64,000 nucleotides of DNA from Deroplatys truncata. Lineage: Eukaryota > Arthropoda > Insecta > Mantodea > Mantidae. Positions 1-11,231 of this stretch are shown in pieces. Position 1 is the stretch's first letter. Every line of letters begins with the position of its first letter. The notes beneath the pieces were generated by a model, which searched no databases, was not told the DNA's origin, and saw only the letters and a list, made by a program, of their open reading frames with translations. The translations under genes and the position numbers were made by a program. Where the stretch lies: assembly GCA_030765065.1 (NCBI GenBank), contig CM060984.1, positions 106,745,488-106,809,487 on the forward strand. Reading direction: 5' to 3'.

Positions 1-36
1 GTCATGTGAGTGCAACACATAAGACTTTTTTTTAAA
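1..36 (-). repeat. Family A, left-end fragment cut by window edge
   Basis: The first bases match the reversed left terminus of family A (GTCATGTGAGTGCAACACAT then a T-run), the same end seen at 9780, 18290 and 41490. The rest of the copy lies outside the window. Confidence 0.7.
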
Positions 37-110
37 ATAAATTTCAAGGAACAAAAATGAAACAATGAACGAAGCTATATTCAGTGCAAAACTAAGGTGA
101 GGCCAAAAAA

Positions 111-144
111 GTCTCTCTCTCTCTCCCTCTCTCTTTCTCTCTCA
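111..144. repeat. (CT)n microsatellite
   Basis: An imperfect CT tract with a few interruptions. Simple repeat with no associated gene. Confidence 0.9.
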
Positions 145-1080
145 ATAGATCATGCTGTGAATGGTGTAAATAATGAGCGTTAGGCCAGCTCAATGTATTA
201 TGATAGGACTCGATCTTCTAGAGGGAAGGATGGATAAGTAACGAGTTATCGGTATCTTAAAGCGCACAAAAGCCACAATATTTATATCAAATATTTCGTT
301 TGAGCTGGGATCGAAACGAACTCTAAAATTACTACCATAATCGAACAGAGATATAGCGTTGCACGGGCAGCTGAATTGCTGACATAGCTCGAAGAACCAA
401 ATGCCGTTGGTGGAAAAATTAACAAGAAAGACTGTTATCGTCAACCTTATTAATTAATAATAGTATGATTATTATTAGTGTAATGGCACTCAACTATCAA
501 GGGCATAGACAACTCATTGATAGTCTACCTAAGCTAGCGGTGCGGTAAGTAACTTGTCAGACAGGTAACTAGAATCAGGCAAGACAGGCGACTCTTGGAG
601 AGGATGCAGCTGCATGTATAATCCGTTTCATATATTAGCCCTTTTCAGCACGCCTTATCTGCTACAGCAGATGCCATATATTTCCCGTTGTGACCTCAGA
701 GCAGTACTTTATAATTAAAGATGAGAATTCCATGCAAATGCGTGTTTTTATAGGATCATTGGACATAATTCAAATTTAGTACTTATCCATTTCATTACTT
801 TCTGATTCCGAATATGTGTACTTTTTTCGTGCATATTTGCATATTTTGACCTTTTGGGGAATAAAACCACGCATAATGCATATATAAGGCATTTTTAAGT
901 TGATTACACATATAACACACATTATTTTCAATTTAAATGCATGTTTCAAATATTTTGAGTAGACAGCTCAGGTTGTTGATTATATGATCCTTATTTTTCA
1001 GGAATTAGGACTGTAAAAAAAGGCGGGGGGATAACAGAAACAGAAAGCTAAGATTTTCACAATAAGATGACTTTCCTAGA
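145..1080. other. Unassigned AT-rich stretch
   Basis: I recognise no gene or repeat. An 84-codon open frame on the minus strand (190-444) has no family motif I know. Composition is AT-rich with short A/T runs. Confidence 0.5.
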
Positions 1081-1319
1081 ATTTTACTGACAGCCCTCTG
1101 CAGACCGCCTGTCATAAACCGATTTATTTATCCACAACAATCACCGGCAAGATTTTGATTTCGCGAGAATCGACAATTTCGCCTTCTGAGTCAGTTACCG
1201 CAACAACGACAGCGTTGCAGAGCGGTCTTGTGGAATTTGAACAAACCTTACTAGCAATTTCGACTCGTAAGTGGTAAATGTCTGTGTTATTCTGTTTGCA
1301 TGGCTAATGTGTTTCTAAA

Positions 1320-1487
1320 ATGCCTTCAATTAAAAGTTCCAGAAGTGTACTCCTTGTACGGTGGATAAAAGGAAACTATTTTATTAGATCAGATGGGGAT
1401 GTATTCTGTGATTGTTGTTGCAAAGAGGTCAGCTATTCTTTTACCGATAATTTTATATTGCACTCGTTATTTGTAAAACATTACTAA
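1320..1487 (+). pseudogene. hAT/CGGBP1-like N-terminal zinc-finger relic
   Basis: A 55-codon open frame begins MPSIKSSRS and has a C-x2-C finger (residues 30 and 33) followed by two histidines (48 and 54). The spacing matches the BED-like N-terminal finger of CGGBP1-like proteins, which derive from hAT transposases: start MPKxK, a short basic stretch, 'TDG-VLFC', then the histidine pair. In those proteins this domain binds DNA; here the frame stops right after the finger and no catalytic domain follows, so it is read as a truncated transposon relic. A stop at 1485-1487 ends it. The start is the only in-frame ATG and fits the family's MP start. A spliced first exon cannot be excluded. Moderate confidence in the domain, low in any function. 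Confidence 0.45.
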
Positions 1488-1489
1488 AT

Positions 1490-2570
1490 TTGTTTTACAT
1501 AATTAATTAAATAAGAATGCAATTTTTTTTAAAAAAATTCATATCCATACAGGGAAATGAATTAGTGAATTGGAAAGAAAACTGACCGTGCAGGTATGCT
1601 TTGTTAGTGCATGAGTACATACATATTTTGGAATTTTATAGTGCATGGAAGTCTCGTCTTTATTTATAATACGCTGGACGTTGTATTTCTAACAATTTTT
1701 TAATTCGTTTACATACAAAATAATAATACGTGTTCTCTGATTTATAGTTTACTCGTATATATACATAAAGCAAAGCCTAACCTATTCTTTAGATTTGCGG
1801 ACATATCACGCTCAATGATTTAATCAACTCAAAGTCTGCTTGAGGTCGATCGGAAAATCGGCGATTTGGTTGCTTTTGTAAACTAGGATTTTCTTTGTCA
1901 GCAGGCTAAGCATGGAGCCAGTAATTATCGTAAAAAGTTTAGGTATTGATTTAAAATATCAATAGTTACAGTATTAAAAAATACGCTATCGGTTTTATTG
2001 TAGAAGAGTGCGCAGATTTCCCTCATTCTCGGCTTTAGATAAAAGGTAAAAAGAGTTTAAGTTATGAAAGAAAAACGAAGGAAAGGAGAATAAGTTTGCT
2101 GTTAATTAGTAGCTTGAAAAGTATTCATTCCAAATGCGTTAGAGGGATAAAGTTCCATTCTCTTTTGTTCTCTTGTTTCTTGTTCGTATTTCTTGTGCAG
2201 TATTTGCTAGTTTCTCTGTATTACTTCCTGTTCGTATCACTTTACCCTCATTTTGTGGTAAAAATATATATTTCCTCTTTTAGTCTGCTCGTATTATTTC
2301 TTGTTCGTTTTTTTCGCTAAGGACTTGGCCATAAAAAGACTCATTGCAATCAATACTGGTGCCTCTACTAAGTATTTAATTACTTGCCTTCCAGCTCCAC
2401 AACCCAGTTCGATTGTGTTGTATAATCGTGGATTTGTGATGAACCTACGACGTTTAAAAGATTTAATGCAGGTGCCCAATATCCCACGATATTCATGCCA
2501 AAAGCTTTATTATTACTTTCTCTGCCAGCACCTAATAGTTAGAGAAGTTATATGAGCAGCTCATGGAAAT
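1490..2570. other. Unassigned stretch with pyrimidine-rich tract
   Basis: No recognised gene. Around 2155-2320 the plus strand is T-rich with recurring TTCTTGTTCGTA-like words, giving a hydrophobic open frame that I read as low complexity rather than a protein. Other frames are short. Confidence 0.5.
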
Positions 2571-2572
2571 AT

Positions 2573-3583
2573 GTATATACTTTGAGGCCTCTGAATTCAA
2601 AATAGCATTTTTTCACAGCATAACTCAAAGTTTATCAAATATGAAACTTGGTATTTTAAGTCCAGGATCTTCCAAGGATGTGATACGAAGATTTTCCAGA
2701 AAATCCCTCACCCTGCACTTTACTTGGAGAATTTTTCGTTAATTTTAATTTTCCCAAAAATGGTTTCTAACAGTTTTTATTAAAATGCGATATGTATTTT
2801 ATTCAGGACAAATAAACGTCTGGAAATATCCGTGAAGTGCTCTTAATTCCGAATTATTTCTGTATATCTGGTAAATCGTAAGAAATAGACATCTTTCTGT
2901 ACAAGGAATGTAGATTCTGTAGCATTAATCATTTACGAGATATTCTTTCTTATTGGTTTGAATTTTGAAATATTTAATGCTTTTCTCAAGTGGTTAATCG
3001 ATGCTCGTTTTTTCTCATGCCCATGTAAATAGCATGAAATTTCAAAGCTATTACATAGCGATCCGCTTTTTAAAAACCTGAATATCGCTTTAGTTTTACT
3101 TATGTCCTGCGTCGTGGCTCAGTGGTCTATAGCACAGAGCTTTAGTTTCTGGCCACGGAATGCATACGGGTTCGATCCTACCCATGGGATAGCGGATTTT
3201 TAAGTTCGGTGTCCGCTCAGCATTGTAACAAGTTGAGAAGCTGCAATAGGCAGTGATCCTGGCCAAAGAGGCTAACATTCTGGATGGGGGATGCGTGATA
3301 CTGCCACTCATCTCCCTCGGTACAGATGATAGCCCATGCGTATGTGGGCGTGAGGTCGGCAGTCGAGTTGGCAGGTCAGGCCTTCATGGGCTGTAGTGCC
3401 ATGGGATTATTATTATTCTTATTACTTTTCCTTATGATATCTACAGCGAATGTGTAAATGTGTAATGCAAGTTTATCACGATTAACCAGTAGACGGAAGT
3501 ATAAAGTTCTGTAGTAATCGTTTGGGGAAGAGTGAGTAGGGAAAGTCATTTGAATGCAACACATCAGATATTTTTATCGAGTT
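2573..3583 (-). mobile_element. Family A copy, split by a SINE
   Basis: Reversed family A: inner edge of the inverted repeat (TTTGAGGCCTCTGAATTC), the 'cttccaaggatg' block, the 'tttctaacagtttttatt' block, and after the SINE the left end 'gtagggaaagtcatttgaatg'. The copy is interrupted at 3105-3425 and resumes afterwards. The outermost inverted repeat is lost at the low-coordinate side. Confidence 0.8.
3094..3436 (+). mobile_element. tRNA-headed SINE (type 1) with 11-bp target duplication
   Basis: The body is 3105-3425. The 5' part has an A-box-like TGGCTCAGTGGTCTATAGC and a B-box-like GGGTTCGATCC, the internal pol III promoter arrangement of tRNA-derived SINEs. The tail is an ATT-rich run. 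It is flanked by TTTTACTTATG (3094-3104) and TTTTCCTTATG (3426-3436), 10 of 11 bases equal, which fits LINE-mediated target-primed insertion. The host sequence is a family A copy. Confidence 0.85.
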
Positions 3584-3721
3584 CTCTATTGTGATGGAAA
3601 TAAAACTTTGTATTGTTTATTATCGCCAGCATATCAATAAATAATGGAGTTGAGAAGCTTTCAATGTCCCACATTAAAGTGAAATGCACATTATTAGTAT
3701 TAGGATTCTAAGTAGAGGAGA

Positions 3722-4050
3722 ACTTAGCACCTCAAGCCACGGGAGGGAGGGATGCAGTGAGAGGAGATAAATGACGACCGGAGGCATGTCAGGCAGAGGT
3801 AGGGTCCCAGGGGACCCAGAGATCGTTCCCAATCCGGGGGACGACGGTTTCCCTTATTCCCTGCCGCGCCTCACGCCGACACTTGCAACCCTGAAGGAAA
3901 CCAAGTGGGTGAAAGGTGATGTGAAATGCGAATGGAGGTGAAATGAAGGGATAGGAAATTCGGGGAAACCCCGAAAAAACTCATGGTCAAGAAATTTGGC
4001 GGGGATTGAACCCACGTCCTCCCGAATGCGGGCCACAGACGTTGCAGCCT
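3722..4050 (-). mobile_element. tRNA-headed SINE (type 3), minus strand
   Basis: On the minus strand a B-box-like GGGTTCAATCCC follows a 'gtctgtggcccgcattcg' segment also present at 22380. The downstream block with 'tttttcggggtttcccc' matches the copy at 55390. The A-box part is lost or diverged, so the 5' end is probably truncated. The 3' side runs through GC-rich sequence to about 3722. Confidence 0.65.
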
Positions 4051-4726
4051 GAATCAGTAAATGTACACCGTTCTCACACGATATGTATGTTGAATGTCTA
4101 ATAAGCTCATCGTAAAAGCAGAAAGCTCAACTTTTGGCCGTTTCGCTTCCAAGTCGTGCAGCAATCTAGAATAGCCTTAATCCGTAAGACGCAGCTGAAA
4201 TATTTTTACGTTTGTGTGCAAATGGTTGTGTGCTTCACATTCTCAAGGATATATGTTAATGATAAAACCACTGAGCACTTTTCCAAAAGCGACGAAGACT
4301 GCGGTAGGGCTGGAAGTTAGTCGGCGCCCTTTGGGTTAATATATAGAGGCACTAGTGCGGCGCCCACAGTTGGGTGATATGCGAACCTTCCGTAACATCG
4401 TTATTTTCGGTGGCTCTACTGCCTGAGTAATGAAATGAGCCAAGATGTCAGCTTGGGCACCCGTAGGAAATGACAGGCTGCTCTAAATGGACTACAAGAT
4501 TTCATTTCTCTGATGTCATCATTTCCCCTGGCTTTTCTGGAGTACCGCACTCGACACTGCTGCCAATATCTCCAAGCTTTCCTTTTGTACCTCTGCACTT
4601 CCTTTTGGGACACAAATACAGCACACATTGAGTAATTTCACCGCATTTAGAGCTGTCGTCAACTTTTACCCGATAGAAAAACTGACATTTCACATTCACT
4701 TAGTTTTCTTTATCCGCTACCGTTCA
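4051..4726. other. Unassigned stretch
   Basis: No recognised element. A minus frame at 4502-4699 is cysteine- and lysine-rich but matches no family I know. The segment is more GC-balanced than its surroundings. Confidence 0.45.
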
Positions 4727-5707
4727 TTACTTCGATCTATGTACTAACAATAAGTAGAGTAAGTATTGTATTTCACCCAAATAGTATGCCAAAGTTCCCA
4801 TTTTAAATACATATTTTGAAACCTGCTGAATAAACAAATTACCAGTGTTACATTCGCATGACTTTCTCTACCCATTCTTCAACAAAAATATTCTTTCAAA
4901 ATATTATTCTTCCATCTACTTCAAGCTAATCGAGATAAACATTGTAGTAATGCTTTTTATACATTTCCTTGTAGGTATACAGAAGGCTTAAGAGGTAATC
5001 AAAGTTTTTAAGAGCAGGTCACTATGTCATGGCTTTAAAATTCCGTTCTCTTTGCATGACCAGGAAGGAAAAAACGAATAACGGCTTCCAATTAAGAAAA
5101 GCATAAGTATTAAAAAATTCAAACCAATAACAAGAACATCTTGGAAATGATTAACTGTACAAAACTAATGTATTTGAAATAATGTGTGCGCTTTAACGGG
5201 ATCTACATTTTGTATACAGTAAACTTTAGTATCTCTCTTACGTTTACCAGTTATATAAAAGTAATCTAGAATGAAGAGGACTTGGAGGCTATTCCCGAGA
5301 ATTCAAAATATACATTTCATTGGTGAAAATATCTTAAATATAGGGTATTTTAATAAAAGTTCTTAGAGCCATTTTTGAGAAAATCAATATTTTCGATATA
5401 TGTTCCATGTAAAGGGCAGTTTCGGTGGCGGATTTTCTTGAAAATCTTCGTGTCGCATATTTGGAAGAGAGAACTTAAATACCAAGTTTCGTATTAAACC
5501 GACTTTTCGTTTTTGAGTTATGTAGTTCACAGACACACACAGCCTGACACATATACATGCACACACGTGCGCGTGCGTGCGGACTTATATATAAAATGCT
5601 TTTTTGTTTTAATTCAGGAAGTACCAAAACATATATTTTCGGTGAAATCTCGACATTGATTTTTTGGGTGCAATACAATACTTCCCCTACGTATTAGAGA
5701 GCGTAAA
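4727..5707 (+). mobile_element. Family A, near full length
   Basis: Runs from a degraded left inverted repeat (about 4727-4845, 'aagtattgtatttcaccc') through the left internal end (TTCGCATGACTTTCTCTAC) to the right inverted repeat ending near 'tattagagagcgtaa'. It has the internal purine/A-rich blocks and the CA-rich tract (5530-5580) before the right arm. At 981 bp it matches the two best copies in length. Both ends abut TTA/TAA. No coding capacity. Confidence 0.8.
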
Positions 5708-6030
5708 AAAGCTATTTTAGAAAAACGTCTGTTTGGAGGACGTTGTGATGTCATTTCAGTCAACGTAATTTGAAATATTGTAGGTTCCCATTTAAACAAA
5801 TTAAATTGACACTAACATGACTATCATAACCTCCTCAAACACGGCTTTTGCATTTACTTTTCCCCATAATATCGAGCAACTTTTATTCAATACATTTATT
5901 TCTACAACGCTTAGTTTTGGAGATACAGTCTCAACTTAATGGTCCATCCTGTATATCTGTCTCTCAGTCTATGTCTGTGAACAGCATAACCCAAAAACAA
6001 AATAATACAATAATAACTCACTAAAGGCCT
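5708..6030. other. Unassigned stretch before LINE relic
   Basis: Nothing recognised. It could contain diverged upstream LINE sequence, because reverse-transcriptase homology begins at about 6030. Confidence 0.4.
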
Positions 6031-6925
6031 ATAAAAAGGAGGTAGTGGGCTGGCCCCGCTTCTTTTTGATACTGCCTTGTAACATATAATAAGGACATTA
6101 ACAACAAATATAGGTGATACTCTGGTTCAAAAATTCGTGCAACTATTGGCCTATGCTGATGATGTAAACATAATCGCAAGGACATAAGGGGCACAACTTA
6201 AAGTTTCCGAGATATTCAAGAAAGTTCGAATGAAGTTGGCCTACAAGGAAACACGGAGGAAGCTAAAATGTTAATACAAACACTTAATAGTATGAACAAT
6301 AATACGCAGCAATCAAATCTAATATGAATAAATATGATTCAAGGTTTTATATATTTAGGTACTATAATTAATAATAACAATAGTGGAATTCAAAAGATAA
6401 GAAATACATTTACTAAAGCAAATAAGGCAAATCATGCATTGTTATCCATATTTAAGATAAACATAGACACGCAGAAGATCATTACAAGAAAACTATAATA
6501 AAGGCAGTACGGCTGGATAATAACGGATAATAACAAAGAAAGTAGAAAATATGCGTAAAGCCTTTGAAAGAAAGACATTGAAAAGAATTTTCTATCCAGT
6601 GAATGAATATGGGTTTGGGGAAAACAGATACGATAATGAAATATATGTGATACATAAAGAGCCTGCCACAACGAAAAGTAGTGGGTAGAACATACTCGTA
6701 TACTAAGGATAAACGAACAAGATATATCCTTAAAGTCCTTAAAGGGAAAAAATGTATGATAATAGTCTAGCGAGTAGACCTAGAGACAATAGACAGATGG
6801 GAGAAATATTTTGGAGAGTAGAAGCTTGGAAAGGAATGTCATAAAACGAGAAGAATTGAAGCAACGTCTGAGAGAAGCCAAGGCCCGCACAAGAAGAAGA
6901 TATTCTAAAGATGCGACACAAAAAT
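6030..6925 (+). pseudogene. LINE reverse transcriptase relic
   Basis: Frame translation gives GSGLAPLLFDTAL, the conserved block before the active site, followed by LLAYADDVNIIAR, which contains the YADD catalytic motif of non-LTR reverse transcriptases. In-frame stops break it at several points. Further on, a GRP/RW-like block (about 6775-6815) leads to an ELKQRLREAKAR segment in another frame, similar to the end of many LINE ORF2 proteins. The order RT then C-terminal tail within about 0.9 kb implies internal deletions. It is inactive, and the clade cannot be fixed by eye. Confidence 0.7.
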
Positions 6926-6965
6926 CTTCAAGACAATTATTCACCCCTAACTACCCTTTATATTC

Positions 6966-7290
6966 TGACGCAGCGACCATGGCCCAAGGTTATCGGAGGA
7001 CGGTGTAGTTAGTGCTGCTACTTCCGCAAATTATTGGAGAACTCGTGTGTTCGACTCCCCAGTGAGTAAACCGTCCGGAGGAAGAGGCTATGTCGTACAT
7101 ATTTTGTTATGTTACGAAGAAACTGAAATGAATGAAAACTAAGTGAAGTGACAGGGGAAATTGAACTAGTTCACATAAGTGAAGTAACAGTGTGAACTTA
7201 GAGAAGTCCTAGTGAAGTTGAACTAGATAAAAACAGTGAAATGACACAGAACTTACAGAAATGAGAGGTGAAAAACTGGAAGGTTTCACG
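6966..7290 (+). repeat. Family C (LTR-like), deleted copy
   Basis: Begins TGACGCAGCG and matches the reverse of 15314-15753, with a deletion after 'aaggttatcgg'. It includes the block 'tcgactccccagtgagtaaac' and repeated 'gtgaagt..aactag' words. TG...CA termini in the best copy suggest a solo LTR, but no target duplication was found. Confidence 0.6.
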
Positions 7291-7872
7291 AAATATGTAG
7301 CGGTTTCTTCCGTAGTGGCTCCACGGAGAGTCAGTTACGTAGCGGTTCCTGTGGTAGTCTTATCTGCGTCGTAATCTCATCGGGGTCGACGCGCCTTCTG
7401 GAATCGAATTCGGCGATGTCAGCTAGGAAGCACACCACGACGTCTCAGGATTCAGCCATCGGCGAATCATTTTAGTCGCCTAGAATGGTTATGTATGGGT
7501 AGGAGTCGGGACTGGGGTAATACCTGGGTACTGACTAAAAGGAAAAACAATTTTCACTTTTTCATTCCTGCGCGTATTTATGCGAAATCCTGCGAGAATT
7601 TGTTTTGTCACTAACACAGATGCTTCTCTAACAGCGTACTTCCACAATTTTTGTTACAAGCATCACTAATATCTTTTCTCCGGCTAATTATTCAGTAGAT
7701 CGATGCTCTATCAACACTGTTTAGTACTGCATTCATTGGAAATCATCACTTGACGGATATTTACTTCACTGCATTTATTTATAGGTTTTAAAGTGCGTCG
7801 ACAAATGCTATTTAACACACTGGATAAATATTCAATACCAGTCACATATGAGCATCGTCTCTCACACACCTT
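7291..7872. other. Unassigned stretch
   Basis: No gene or repeat recognised. It may include further diverged family C flank. Confidence 0.4.
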
Positions 7873-8814
7873 TTTATTTTCTCTAATACAGCAGGGAAGT
7901 ATTGCATTCCACCCAAAAATTTGATACCAACATCTTACAGAAAATACATGTTGTGGGGCCCCCTGAATCTGAATAAAGCATTTTTGGAAACATGCCCGTG
8001 TGTGTCTATATATCTGTCTATGAACAGCATAAACTCAAAAACAAAAAGGCGGACAAGTACCAAACTTGGTATTTAATTTCAGCATCTTCCAAGGATACGC
8101 CACAAAGGTTTAAGAAATTCCCCCAACCCCAACTACCCTTTACATAGAACATTTTTCAAAAGATTTGATTTTCTAAGCAATGGCTCTAACCATTTTGATT
8201 AAAATACCATATACCATATTATTAAAGATATTTGCATGGCAAATAAAATCTATATCTTGAATTTTCTGGGAACAGCTTTCGAAGTCCTTTTTAGCTGGAA
8301 TTTCGTATAATCTTGTGCAACTGGTAAACGTTAAGCCATAGACGAAACCATACCACACAAAAATGTAGATCTCTTTAAAACAAACAATTTGCTTCAAACA
8401 TATTTTTTGTTACATAAGCCATTTATAATATATCAATTATTAATGGTTCGAATTCTTCCCTTCTTGGTCATTCTTTAAAGTCCTGTCAACATTCAGTTGT
8501 TTCTCGCGATTGCATGGAAACAGTATGGAATTTTAAGGTCAGCGTATAGCGTCCAGGTCTTTAACATTTGATCATCGCTGTTCTCTTTGTACTTTGTACA
8601 ACGAAATGTATGATGAGCTTTTCTGCAAAGGTTTATTTGATAAAAAGCTTTATTAAGAATAGTTTGTATATTAATAAATTATATTACACCAATAAACGAT
8701 ATAGGGTAGAGAAAGTCATGTGGATGTATCACATAAGATTTCTTTCAAAAATATTTTCATGCAGAGGACCTCAAAATGTGTATTTCCGATGAAATCTCGA
8801 TATCGACATTTTAG
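7873..8814 (-). mobile_element. Family A copy, right arm truncated
   Basis: Reversed family A beginning with the outer inverted repeat ('ttttctctaatacagcagggaagtattgcattccaccc' region) and containing all internal blocks. After the left internal end (8705-8745) about 65 bp of the opposite inverted repeat remain before the sequence changes to a tRNA-like SINE. So this copy originally had both arms. Confidence 0.8.
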
Positions 8815-8824
8815 TTATAACACT

Positions 8825-9055
8825 TCTGTGATGTGGGGGTAGCGTGTCTCACATACAAGAGGCACGAGTTCGAATCTCGGTTAAGACTTTTTTCGCTTAT
8901 CCTGAGAAGACTGATGTCGCGTAACTTTTAAGTTCTATGGTCCCTGGGCTGATGTGAGCAGCATTTCAACCATTTCTTTCATTAATTCATCGTCCGATAC
9001 GACCTACATTAAAGTACGTCAAACTTCAAGGCCCCCGTTAAAAAAAACTACTTTT
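8825..9055 (+). mobile_element. Probable tRNA-headed SINE
   Basis: The head 'gtgggggtagcgtgtctcac' (A-box-like) is followed by GAGTTCGAATCTC (B-box-like) 25-30 bases later, at the usual SINE promoter spacing. The 3' extent is uncertain and the segment ends near an A-run at about 9040. It interrupts or truncates the adjacent family A arm. Confidence 0.5.
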
Positions 9056-9357
9056 ATCATATGTAGATCATAAAGCAAATAAAGAAAAGAAGTTATTCCT
9101 GATGTAGATTTTGTTTGTATGCCATAAAGCCTTTTGGCACGGTTTTAGTTCTCAGACAGTTAACGTGGTTAATAGGATGTAACAAGCTATTATACGTGCT
9201 ACACACAATGTATGTGCCATTGTTTAAGCCAGAAATGAATTATTAATGTAACATCGTCCAAGTGACGTGATTGTACAACATGCATTTCAAATAACTGCAA
9301 TTATTAGGAAGTTATACTTCTTTAACTACATTGATACGCATTCCTTTGGAGTGATTT
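9056..9357. repeat. Low-copy repeat segment
   Basis: A stretch around 9130-9210 resembles 12500-12590 ('aagctattat', 'gtgctac' in the same order), so it is a diverged repeat of unknown type. Nothing else seen. Confidence 0.35.
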
Positions 9358-9937
9358 TTACTTTCTCTACTACGTATAGTAAGTAGGGAAAGTATTGCAT
9401 TCCACCCAAAAAATTCGATACCAAGATTTAACAGGAAATACATGTTTTGAGGTGCACTGAATGCATATAAAGCATTTTTGGAAACATGTCCGTGTGTGTG
9501 TCTTTCTGTGGTGTGTGTGTGTCTGTAAACAGCATAACTCAGAGACGAACAGTCGGATAAACACCAAACTTGGTATTTAGGTTCAATTTCTTCCAGAGAT
9601 GCGACACGAAGGTTTTCAAGAAAATTCCCCCACTCCAAATTACCCTTTACATGGAACATTTTTCCAAAATTTTCATTTTCTTTAACCTACAAGAAAATTA
9701 GCAATAAGATTAACATCTCGATATCTCCATTAACATGAAGGATGTGGAAAATAAGCGTTTGTAAAAATAGTTTGTACAAGAGTAGAGAAAGTCATGTGAG
9801 TGTAACACATCAGATTTTTTTATCTAAAACTGTCCCCAGGCCCCAACATGTCGTTCCACTGAGATTTCTGTATCAAAAGTTTAGGTGGAATGCCATATAT
9901 ACTTCCTCTACCTACTAGTACGTTATAGAGAAAGTAA
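9358..9937 (-). mobile_element. Family A, internally deleted, both arms kept
   Basis: The outer arm at 9358-9480 and the opposite arm at 9822-9937 ('ccaacatg...aggtggaatgcc...tatagagaaagtaa') bracket only the CA/GT tract, the 'ttccagagatgcgacac' block and the left internal end. About 400 bp of the middle is missing. This is a typical shortened MITE derivative. Confidence 0.8.
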
Positions 9938-10580
9938 AAATTAAATCAAATGCTATAAACCGTATATGTTTTAGAGTTCACCGAACGGTCGCCTTAAAAC
10001 AACCAATTATTTGAAGAACCCTCTATTGGACTTCTCGTGCTAACATCAGGCAATCTACTATCGACCATCGGTCAAAACACCTGTGTAGTTATTTGATAAC
10101 AAACGACACTCCCGAGGCATCGATTTGTATGTGGCGTTGTGGCATCGAATTGCGGTTACTCTGCGTAAAGAGACACGTATGGTATGTATGCCACTCATCA
10201 CGTGCAATATTGAAGTTTCGGCTGATGCAGTAAAGATCGATGATATTCCCTTTGCGGGAGGTTTAGGTTGGCTCCAGTAATATTTCAACGGCTTGCAAAC
10301 TACGTACTACATCATACTTAAAGCTGACGACCTTCAATCCGCGTCGCCCTCTTGATGGATCGTTGCACGAACCAGTTTAATGAGATATTTCAATGAAAGG
10401 GTAGAATTTTACTAACATATGTCCCTTACCTTTCAATACAGCTTATAAATATCAATATTGTACACATAGGAAGTAGTAGTGATAGTAGGACTTTTATTGA
10501 CAGTTTCATACAACAATTGCAAGTACAATAACTGCATGAGCCTCATGGTCTCACATGCTTTTTCCGTCCCGAAATCTTGC
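9938..10580. other. Unassigned stretch
   Basis: No recognised gene. A 76-codon minus frame (10058-10288) has no motif I know. Confidence 0.4.
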
Positions 10581-11231
10581 AAAAAAAATTTGTATGCGAT
10601 GCATTCACATGACATTCTCTACTCTCTATCCTTTGTGATACCCACTTTTTAGTGGGTATACAAACTATTTTTACTAAAGCTTATTTTTCTATCTACTACG
10701 TTATAAACCAAATAAATCTTTGCAGAAATGCCTACATTACACATTTCGTTATAGATACAAACTGAACACTATATGCCAGCTTAAAATTCCATACTGTTTC
10801 CATGCAATTTGCCAGAAACAATTGCATGTTGACTGGAGTTTCAGATAATGACCAAGAAATAAACAATTCGAACCTTTAATAACGGATATTTCAGAAATGG
10901 CTTATGCCACAAAAAATTGTTTGAAATAAATTGTGGGTTTTAAAGGGAACTACATTTTTTGTGAAGTACGTTCTTATCTATCGCTTAACGTTTATCAGTT
11001 ATACAAGGTTATACAAAACTTCTTCCGAATGAAGTGTACTTCACAGGCTATTTTCAGAAAATTCAATATATACATTCTATTTTTCATGTAAATATCTTTA
11101 ATATATGGTATTTTAATCAGAATCTTAGTCATTTTTTAGAAAATAAAAAAAATACTAAAAATGTTCCATGTAAAGGGTAGTTTAGGTTGGGGGATTTTCT
11201 AGAAAATCTTTGTGTCGCATCTTTTGAAGGG
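10581..11231 (+). mobile_element. Family A copy, first part (split by LTR B)
   Basis: Begins at an A-run and the left end 'gatgcattcacatgacattctc', continues through the standard blocks and stops inside 'gtgtcgcatcttttgaaggg'. The homology resumes at 11988-12050 ('aaatacccagtttggtattt'), so the LTR at 11232-11987 was inserted into this copy. Confidence 0.8.

Noticed and set aside
2096-2320. Hydrophobic frame as a membrane protein
   Set aside because: It arises from a T-rich tract with repeating TTCTTGTTCG words. Low complexity.
4502-4699. Cysteine-containing minus frame as a secreted peptide gene
   Set aside because: No signal peptide or known family, and two overlapping frames exist in the same region. 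Left unassigned.
5520-5580. CA/GT-rich tracts as independent microsatellites
   Set aside because: They recur at the same internal position of every family A copy and belong to that element.
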